Origin: a virus
IMG/VR virus record: IMGVR_UViG_3300041402_000782
Location: 1-21,207 of that record
Reading direction: 5' to 3' (one strand)
DNA length: 21,207 nucleotides
This document shows, piece by piece, positions 1 to 6,900 of this stretch (its first letter is position 1; each line of letters opens with the position of its first letter). Below the pieces are notes generated by a model. The model searched no databases, had not been told where the DNA came from, and worked only from the letters and a program-made list of their open reading frames with translations. Both the position numbers and the translations under genes were made by a program.

Positions 1-47
1 AAAAAACTCTGAATAATGCCATAAAACAGCATATTTACTTGAGTTTA

Positions 48-56
48 TGATATAAT
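48..56 (+). promoter_or_regulatory. possible extended -10 promoter
   Basis: TGATATAAT is an exact match to the bacterial extended -10 pattern TGnTATAAT. No convincing -35 hexamer lies 16-18 bp upstream, which extended -10 promoters can tolerate. Transcription would start near 62-64, inside the Shine-Dalgarno of the first gene, leaving almost no leader. In AT-rich DNA the match may be chance, so this is a weak call. Confidence 0.22.
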
Positions 57-70
57 TATGGAGAAGATAT

Positions 71-259
71 ATGGAAAAACGAGATTTTTCCCTTGTAGAA
101 GAAGGTGGTATTCAAACCTTTATTGAATTAGAAAATAACATTGTAAAGCTAATACTTAGCAATCCTAAATTGGCCTGTCCCAGTTGTGGGAAAGTTGTTA
201 CTTTAAATGGGAAGTGTAAAACCTGCCCTGACTGTGGCTGGTCCACTTGTGACGTATAG
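71..259 (+). CDS. small stand-alone zinc-ribbon protein
   Basis: A 62-residue protein. The N-terminal 30 residues look like a short strand and helix. The C-terminal half is a zinc ribbon: CPSC at residues 36-39 and CPDC at 52-55 supply four likely zinc ligands, with two extra cysteines at 49 and 60. The CPxCGW-S-x-C ending resembles, from memory, the C-terminal zinc ribbon of adenosylcobalamin-dependent ribonucleotide reductases (NrdJ), but here it stands alone with no reductase in view. The start is supported by GGAG at 60-63, seven bases before the ATG. The next gene begins 8 bp downstream, so the two are probably co-transcribed. The function is not known; a small nucleic-acid or protein-binding role is the usual guess for such phage proteins. 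Confidence 0.7.
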   Translation: MEKRDFSLVEEGGIQTFIELENNIVKLILSNPKLACPSCGKVVTLNGKCKTCPDCGWSTCDV

Positions 260-267
260 GAGTTAAT

Positions 268-930
268 GTGGGTAAAGAACGGATGGTATTACCGGATAAA
301 CGTAAGCTTCGTAATCTGAAGCAATATGCAGATTTATCAGACGAAGAGTTTGATAAGATTTGGGAACAAAAACTGGAAGAAATCGAAGTCACTCCAGAGA
401 TGTTAGAAATAAGAATCAATGAGAGACTAGATGAACTTGCTGAAGATTATGACATGGACGACATGAAGGCTAATGATAGAGTTCAGTTGAGAGCACTTGC
501 CTTAGCTATGGTTCAGTTGGAAGATTTAGAGCAAACTGCTTGGAAAATTCGACAGAAAACCGGATACCAAGACGTTCAGATACTCGAAAAGATCAATAAA
601 ATTCTTGGTGGATTACGTGATGATATCACCAAGATTTCTAATGATCTACAACTCACAAGAAAAATACGAAAGCAAAGTCGAGAGACGACAGTTCTTGACT
701 GGATCGCTGATTTGAGGAGTAAAGCTCATAAGTTTTATAAGCAGAGAATGTTATATATTTTCTGTCCTGAATGTATGATGTTGCTGAGTACCGTATGGTT
801 AAACTATAGTGATGAAAATCAAAATAGTATAAAACTCAAATGCAAACGCTGTGAGCACAAATTTACTCAGGACCTTGCTCCTCTATATAAAACAGATAAT
901 AAAAATCTGGATGACGTAGTATTACCATAA
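268..930 (+). CDS. helical protein with C-terminal zinc ribbon, possible small terminase subunit
   Basis: A 220-residue protein with a GTG start; AGGAG at 258-262, five bases upstream, fits this start better than the in-frame ATG at 283. Residues 1-160 are strongly charged and predicted helical: an acidic stretch around 24-70, then an LRALALAMVQLED helix (about 74-86) and an oligomerisation-like helix near 105-140 (ILEKINKILGGLRDDITKIS). Residues 166-195 hold CPEC and CKRC pairs separated by 22 residues, a probable zinc ribbon. Small terminase subunits are typically short helical oligomers that bind phage DNA and partner the large subunit, and this architecture is compatible. However, the large subunit is 17 kb away and no helix-turn-helix is clear, so the role is a guess while the coding call is firm. 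Confidence 0.72.
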   Translation: MGKERMVLPDKRKLRNLKQYADLSDEEFDKIWEQKLEEIEVTPEMLEIRINERLDELAEDYDMDDMKANDRVQLRALALAMVQLEDLEQTAWKIRQKTGYQDVQILEKINKILGGLRDDITKISNDLQLTRKIRKQSRETTVLDWIADLRSKAHKFYKQRMLYIFCPECMMLLSTVWLNYSDENQNSIKLKCKRCEHKFTQDLAPLYKTDNKNLDDVVLP

Positions 931-946
931 GGAAAGGTTAGGTATT

Positions 947-960
947 TTTATCATGATAAA
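947..960. promoter_or_regulatory. 14-bp perfect palindrome upstream of the structural gene
   Basis: TTTATCATGATAAA is a perfect 7+7 palindrome in the 53-bp gap between the genes at 268 and 984. Its centre is about 30 bp upstream of the next start codon. It could be a binding site for a dimeric regulator or be chance in AT-rich sequence. It is too short and AT-rich to be a terminator. Confidence 0.3.
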
Positions 961-983
961 GATTTATTTCGGAGGAAATAGAA

Positions 984-1565
984 ATGTTACAAAGTAAAAG
1001 TAGAATTACAGGACTTGTTCGAGCAACAGTGTATGGACCGGATGGAGAAGTTAAAAACTTTCCAGTACATCCAATCTTGAGCAGATTCCCGAAGGTTATT
1101 CAGGAAGTAGCTGAAAAGCTGTTAGGAATTCCTGTATCTGGACGACCTATGGTTTCTGAAAATCATAATATTGTTACCGATGAGGGCGATGCCTTGATTG
1201 TTGATATGTTAGTGACTTCAGCGACACAAACAGCAGTTGATAATTCCAACGGTAAGATTGGTGTTGGAACAGGCTTTTCATCTGAAACAAAGGGCACAGA
1301 TGCTCTAGTAACACAAACGGGTTCAGATGAAGAAATGGATGCTACATACCCTCTACAGAAGGGTGCATTTTTAGCGGCAAATGACAATACAATTGTATAT
1401 AGGGCAACGTTTGAAGCCGCTGATTTGGATGACACCGGAATTGATGAAGCACTGCTTGGAAATGGTACAGATACTTTAGCATATGCAGAAATTACTCCCG
1501 CTGTCAACGTTACAACCGCTGATACTTTGCAAGTTGATTGGGAACTTACATTCCTTGGTTCGTAA
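984..1565 (+). CDS. probable virion structural protein
   Basis: A 193-residue protein with a strong Shine-Dalgarno, GGAGGA starting at 971, before the ATG. Residues 60-95 (HNIVTDEGDALIVDML, then NGKIGVGTG) and the ending of the type DTLQVDWELTFLG match the pattern of a phage structural family I recall: an N-terminal region followed by a small beta-rich domain with a glycine-threonine loop, acidic turns and a YRATF strand (about 139-143). No signal peptide, membrane segment or enzyme motif is visible. The exact virion position (tail, decoration or baseplate) cannot be told. It is followed directly by a terminator, so it probably ends a transcription unit that includes the two zinc-ribbon genes upstream. 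Confidence 0.62.
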   Translation: MLQSKSRITGLVRATVYGPDGEVKNFPVHPILSRFPKVIQEVAEKLLGIPVSGRPMVSENHNIVTDEGDALIVDMLVTSATQTAVDNSNGKIGVGTGFSSETKGTDALVTQTGSDEEMDATYPLQKGAFLAANDNTIVYRATFEAADLDDTGIDEALLGNGTDTLAYAEITPAVNVTTADTLQVDWELTFLGS

Positions 1566-1624
1566 GCCGTAATATTTTGTCATGTATACTACAATGACGA
1601 ATATAACTACTGCTGTGAGAACAG

Positions 1625-1672
1625 GGGCAGATTTCACGTTGCTAAAAATAACGAGAATCTGCCCTATTTTTT
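1625..1672 (+). terminator. Rho-independent terminator, possibly an attenuator
   Basis: A 9-bp perfect stem, GGGCAGATT (1625-1633) with AATCTGCCC (1656-1664), is extended inside by CGTT (1637-1640) pairing with AACG (1650-1653). It is followed by TA and six Ts (1667-1672). The U-tract ends exactly where the AGGAG Shine-Dalgarno (1673-1677) of the next gene begins, so no promoter can fit between hairpin and gene. The surrounding gap 1566-1683 shows no other convincing signal; a loose TTGTCA near 1578 lacks a well-spaced -10. Confidence 0.8.
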
Positions 1673-1683
1673 AGGAGAAAATA

Positions 1684-2286
1684 ATGGCGTATTTAGAGGA
1701 ACCTTACGACGCAACATACTATGTCGGCAACCATGATGGGGGCTATACAGATTTTGCAACAATAAATCCTCAATGGTGGATTAATATTGCCGATGATATA
1801 GAAACCAATACAGGACTCGTGTCAGGAAAACGGGTTCTGGAAGTAGGCTGTGCCTATGGATTTCTAACCGACTTGCTTGCTCAACGTGGAGCAGATGTAA
1901 GTGGTATAGACATATCAACTTTTGCAATAAGTGAAGCAAATTCACGATTCCCTACCCTTGATTTTGTTGAGGATGATTTTCTCTCGTCAGGGGCTTTTTC
2001 TCTTAATACTTTTGATTTAATTGTTTCTTGTGGTGCTTTTGAATGTATGAGTACCGATCCTGAGATCGGGGGTTTCTTATCAAGAATGAGGGCGTGGCTA
2101 AAGTCTAGTGGTATTTATTATTTTTTGATTGACTATAAAAATAGTCCACCAATTTACTATCAGAACAGAACTGCATCTGAGTGGCTAACTGCGATGGAGG
2201 TGGGATTGCCCGGTCCTTTCACTTTTGATGTTCAGGACGTTAGTGATTTATCCGTTATGTATGCGACTAGGGTAGTGGTGACGTAA
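1684..2286 (+). CDS. class I SAM-dependent methyltransferase
   Basis: A 200-residue Rossmann-fold methyltransferase. Motif I is VLEVGCAYG (residues 51-59), the ribose-binding acidic residue is D76 in GIDIS, a motif III-like VEDDF lies at 95-99, and the motif IV strand is FDLIVSCGAFE (110-120). The length is typical for a Methyltransf_11/25-type small-molecule enzyme, and no target-recognition domain for DNA methylation is seen. AGGAG at 1673-1677 sets the start. The stop codon overlaps the next ATG (TAATG), coupling it to a fibre gene. A likely substrate is a sugar, lipid carrier or protein side chain, but none can be named. It lies apart from the other methyltransferases of the window and may modify a fibre component. 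Confidence 0.85.
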   Translation: MAYLEEPYDATYYVGNHDGGYTDFATINPQWWINIADDIETNTGLVSGKRVLEVGCAYGFLTDLLAQRGADVSGIDISTFAISEANSRFPTLDFVEDDFLSSGAFSLNTFDLIVSCGAFECMSTDPEIGGFLSRMRAWLKSSGIYYFLIDYKNSPPIYYQNRTASEWLTAMEVGLPGPFTFDVQDVSDLSVMYATRVVVT

Positions 2287-3965
2287 TGCCTTCGATTGTT
2301 CAAACGAACAGACATTTGGGTTTATCTAAAGGACAGCATAGAGTCGTTTTTCGCAATCCTCGCGGATTAAAAAGATATTATGCGTTTTACGTTTATGACG
2401 GTGTCCCTGATGTATTCGATACAACAGTTCGTGAGGAATATAGCACCGACGGCATTAATTGGGGTAATGCCCAAACTGAAGTTTTTAATTTCGACGAGAC
2501 AGGAGCCGCGGCAGGGATTATTTATTCTTTTGACGTAAAGATGCACGACGATGGTTCACAGTTGGAAGTCTGGGCTGTGGCAGTAGGATGGGATGCGGTT
2601 GAAGATGCCATACAAACGAGATATGCCTATGGCACAATCGCGGACGCGGAATCAGAAATCGTTTGGAACATCGAACAAGTAATCGACGCCGCAATCAACG
2701 ACGAAGGATTAGGAGAACCCCACTGTATCGCCCTCGCTCGAACCGACAACGGCGAGATAGTCGTTGCTTTCACAGAAGACCTTACGAACATGGGCAAGGA
2801 CTACCGCCTAACAAAACTCATCGGCTCTGATGGGGATGGTGCTTCTCCTTCATGGGGTGGTGAGACAATATGGAACGACCCAACTGGGAATAGCAACAAT
2901 CAAGATAAGGCTGAAGTTTGGTTCGGGTTGGAGAATTACAGTTCGAGTTATCCGAATAGGTGCTTTTTATATGCGAGAGTACCAAACGCAGCTACTGCGG
3001 CAAATTATATTGTGCTCGGTGCTCGACCAGATTGGAATGGGATTGCTTTTAGTAATACTTCCCCAACCTCTGGTAGTGATTTTCCTCATGCAGATGCAGG
3101 TAAATTAATTTCCGCCATTGTTGACGAAGAGGATTATGCACATTTACTCTATTTTGATGGCAATAACGGAGAGCTTGCGTCCAAAAAGAGTATTGGTAGA
3201 GGCAGTGGTTCTCTAGGACTTGACCGTGTTATAACTACATCTGATGTTGATGCCGCTACACTTACCTACGAAGAAAACCCTCCCGCAGATGTTCCAACGA
3301 GTGATGAATTAGTCGGCGGTTGGACTTCAACAGAAGGCGACCTTCATAGTGCTATTGATGAAGGTTATGTACCCAATGATGCTGAGTACATTGATAATAC
3401 TTTAGATAATACTTGTAGGTTAGGAGGGTTTGAAGGAGGGTTAGATGCTGTTGTAGTGCGTGCCGCATATACAGGAGCGGGGGGGGCTACGATAGCAGTG
3501 GCTACCTATTTAGGAGGGGTTTTGGTTGAGACCTTAGAAGCCGCACAAGTCCTTTCGGGGGGGGCAGTAGACCATGAGTATGCTCCTACCAATAACAACT
3601 GGGACGAGATAGTAATAACATCGACCAAGAATGCCTCTACCTCAGCTCGTATTTATAATCTTCATGTTGAGCGTCGTCATCTTTATGTCTTCTACCATAT
3701 TGTTGCAGACAGTGTTGATTTTAATTATAAATTTGCAGATAGCGAAAGAATCTCTTGGAGTGATGAAAAAATCGTCAGCTACCATCAAGACATAATCGCT
3801 CTCACTTCATGGAACCGTGTTATCGAAAACTCTTTACACATTGGAGGATTGTTCGGCACGACTGTTATCTACAACGAACACCCTGTTTACAAAGCACTTT
3901 CAACCACTCTCGCTGATCTGGAGTTCCCAGACCAGAACTACTACTTAGGACCGCACAGTACATAA
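2286..3965 (+). CDS. sialidase-fold-like tail fibre or spike protein with jelly-roll insert
   Basis: A 559-residue protein beginning on the TAATG overlap. Residues 1-330 and 465-559 look like blades of a sialidase-type beta-propeller: an Asp-box-like YSTDGINWG at 52-60, repeated strands followed by D/G-rich turns, and DSERISWSDEKIV at about 485-497. Residues about 335-465 look like an inserted jelly-roll or carbohydrate-binding-type domain (GWTSTEGDLHSAIDEG, then NNNWDEIVI). A related module starts the protein at 8891. No sialidase catalytic Arg triad or Tyr-Glu pair could be assigned, so binding is more likely than hydrolysis. Local base composition is unusually GC-rich (34 of 60 G+C at 2701-2760). 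Two runs of eight Gs (3479-3486, 3557-3564) fall in the insert. A receptor-contacting virion role is inferred. Confidence 0.65.
   Translation: MPSIVQTNRHLGLSKGQHRVVFRNPRGLKRYYAFYVYDGVPDVFDTTVREEYSTDGINWGNAQTEVFNFDETGAAAGIIYSFDVKMHDDGSQLEVWAVAVGWDAVEDAIQTRYAYGTIADAESEIVWNIEQVIDAAINDEGLGEPHCIALARTDNGEIVVAFTEDLTNMGKDYRLTKLIGSDGDGASPSWGGETIWNDPTGNSNNQDKAEVWFGLENYSSSYPNRCFLYARVPNAATAANYIVLGARPDWNGIAFSNTSPTSGSDFPHADAGKLISAIVDEEDYAHLLYFDGNNGELASKKSIGRGSGSLGLDRVITTSDVDAATLTYEENPPADVPTSDELVGGWTSTEGDLHSAIDEGYVPNDAEYIDNTLDNTCRLGGFEGGLDAVVVRAAYTGAGGATIAVATYLGGVLVETLEAAQVLSGGAVDHEYAPTNNNWDEIVITSTKNASTSARIYNLHVERRHLYVFYHIVADSVDFNYKFADSERISWSDEKIVSYHQDIIALTSWNRVIENSLHIGGLFGTTVIYNEHPVYKALSTTLADLEFPDQNYYLGPHST
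3479..3486 (+). repeat. G8 homopolymer tract
   Basis: Eight consecutive Gs encode part of the GAGG segment at residues 397-400 of the fibre protein. Such tracts are prone to slippage, and a change of one base would truncate or re-frame the C-terminal third. Confidence 0.95.
3557..3564 (+). repeat. second G8 homopolymer tract
   Basis: Eight consecutive Gs encode the SGG segment at residues 424-426 of the same fibre protein, starting 78 bp after the start of the first tract. Opposite slips at the two sites would re-code only about 26 residues between them. Confidence 0.95.
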
Positions 3966-6900
3966 TGGCACTTTATCTTGTAGGGCTAGAAAGCCTTGGA
4001 GCGAGTACAGAACAAAAGCGTGTAGGCGTGTGGAAAACCACAGGCGATCCTACGACGCTTTCTAACTGGTCACAAGAAGATAAATGGCTGAACTTCCCCG
4101 AAAAGATTTATTCCCTTTGGTCCGTAAACGATGGCGATGACATTCATGTTGTCACTCAACACCAAGACGGAATTGTTCGCTATTCAAGATTTGATACGAC
4201 GACGGATGCGTGGATAACTGAGGGGGAGATTGTTGTAAATCAAATCCATGATACCGGACCTACCGCTTTCGGCGTTTCTATTGGGGTTAGGTCAGATGGC
4301 GATGTAATTGTTATCTTCACTGGTTATGACGGAGTTACTACGCAAGTTTATTACGCTCGTGAAGAAGGTGCAGGTTGGTCTGCGGCAATTTTAGTAAGTT
4401 CTGAGGCGCTCAAATACATGACGGCTGGGGTTGTTGTTATGGGGGCAAGCGACAGAGCGCATTTTTTCTATACGAATGCGACAGATAATGATTATCAACA
4501 TAGGTCGTTGAGTTCTGCGAACGTATTAGATAACGAAGCTGTTGCCGAAGCCGATGCGGGTATTAATTGGCATGGGGTTGGTCGAGGAATATCTTATACA
4601 GACAACGGAGACACCATTGTAAAAGCCCCGCAAGCATTAGGGACTCCGGATTTCGAATTAGAATCTTTTAGGTTAGTAAGCGGTGCTAATCCTGCAATCA
4701 ATAGCGATGCCGTTGGTGTAGAAGAAGTCGAATTAATAAATGCTTCGATTGTCGCTTGTCATGTACTCGACGGAACTGACACATACGTTATATTCGCTGA
4801 GGCAACCGATAATGACATCTATCTTTATTCTCAAGCCGACGGCGGGGCATGGGCAAGTGTTGAAGAATTAGAAGATGCCGTAACCTGCAATCGGATTAGC
4901 GCAGAGTTCTATAACCGTTCTGGCGATAAAATTGGTTATGTTTGGCTCGATGGAACAACAACTAATTTTGACGAGTATAGTTTAGCAGTTGGTAATGATT
5001 ACTTTGCGAGCCTTGATGATGCAATAGGAATTACGGACAACATTGTCACAATTCTTGGAAGATATGTAATATTTACTGATCCTGTTGGAATTACTGACAC
5101 AGTAACAAATTTATCAGCATATAGCAGAAGCAACACCGATGCCGTAGGAATAGCTGATACAATATCTAGGGTAGGAACTTATATAAAGTCTGTTGTGGAT
5201 GCTGTTGGGATTACAGACACCCTTTCTACAGCCATAGATTATATCAAAAGTTTGGCAGATGCAGTTGGAATTACAGATACCATAACGGCAATCATTAAGG
5301 TATTTGTAGAATTGACAGATACTATAGGTATCACGGATATTCTTTCTGTGACTGGAAGTTATGTAAGAGAACTTACGGACTCTGTTTCAATAACAGATGC
5401 CCTTAGCATTACAGGCACATTTATTAGAACTTTGGCAGATGCGGTAGGTATAACCGATGCTCTGACCACATTAATTAATAGATTTGTGGCTTTGGTAGAT
5501 GCGGTGGGAATTACTGATACCATTACTACACTAATTAATAGAATTGTTACTTTAGTTGATACGGTAAACATTACGGACGCCCTTTCAACATTAATTAATA
5601 GGTTCGTGGCTTTAGCAGATACTGTCTCGATCACGGATGCAATCTCAAACTCCGTTGGCAGAATAATAACCCTTGCTGATTCTGTAGGCATAACAGATAC
5701 CATATCTGAAATCGGAAATTATGTACGAACAATCGCTGATACAGTAGGAATTACTGATGTAATAGATGCTATAAAACTAGGGGCGGCAAAATTTGCAACT
5801 TTGTTTGACACAGTTAGTATAACTGATACTCTTTCTACAGCAATAGATAAAATTATAGCTTTAGCGGATTCGGTTAGTATAACAGATACTCTCACCACAT
5901 TAATTAATAGGTTCGTGGCTTTAGCAGATACGGTAGGAATTACAGATACCCTTAATGCATTGATCGCCAGATTCGTGACCTTGGTGGATACAATAAGCAT
6001 AACCGATGCTCTCACCACGCTAATATCCAGAATTGTAACCCTAGCAGACACGGTTGGGATTACGGATGTTCTCACCACACTTGTTTCTAGATTTGTAACG
6101 CTGTTAGATACAGTAGGTATAACGGATTCTATAGCTATTACGGGAGCTTACATAAGAGCATTGGCGGACAGTGTTAGTATTACGGATGCCATATCAAAAA
6201 CGGGGACTTTTATAAGAAGTTTAGCGGACGTAGTTGGAATTACTGATGCTATAACAGCCGCAGTATATAAGCTAATTAGTCTAGCAGATACAGTCGGCAT
6301 AACTGACGCTGTTTCTAATATCGGAACATATATTAGAATATTATCAGATACTATTAGCATAACCGACGCTGTTTCTAAAGTCGGCACTTATATAAGAACG
6401 ATCACAGATGTAGAAGCCATAACAGACGCTATATCACTCTCTGTTGGTAGAATAGTAGCTCTTGTTGATAGTGTCAATATTACAGACACAATAACAACAA
6501 TAGCAATCAAAATAGTTGCTTTAGCGGATACGATAGGTATAACTGACGCCCTTACTACATTAATTTCCAGATTTGTAACTCTAGCGGATACGGTTGGAAT
6601 TACTGATGTTGTTTCTATTACAGCAGACTATATACGAGCATTGTCCGACGCTGTTGGCATTACAGACGCACTTTCAAAAACAGGAACATTTGTAAGAAGT
6701 ATAGCAGATGCCGTGGGGATTGCTGATGTTTTGGCGGCCACAGTATTCAAGTTAGTTACTTTGGCAGATACAGTGGGTATAACCGATGCCATTTCTGTAA
6801 TCGGAAACTACGTTAGAATAATTACTGACACAGTAAGTATAACAGATGTGTTTTCTAGAATTGGAACTTATATAAGAACAGTTGTGGATACAATATCTAT

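Noticed and set aside
1582-1674. A 30-codon frame through the terminator hairpin as a real gene
   Set aside because: No Shine-Dalgarno and overlap with the hairpin. It is kept only as a speculative leader peptide in a finding.
1684-2286. DNA (adenine or cytosine) methyltransferase of a restriction or anti-restriction system
   Set aside because: No DPPY/NPPF or PC catalytic motif and no target-recognition domain; the size and motifs fit a small-molecule or protein methyltransferase.
2830-3108. A 92-codon + strand frame inside the fibre gene
   Set aside because: It lies wholly within the 559-residue frame, has no ribosome site and encodes no recognisable domain.
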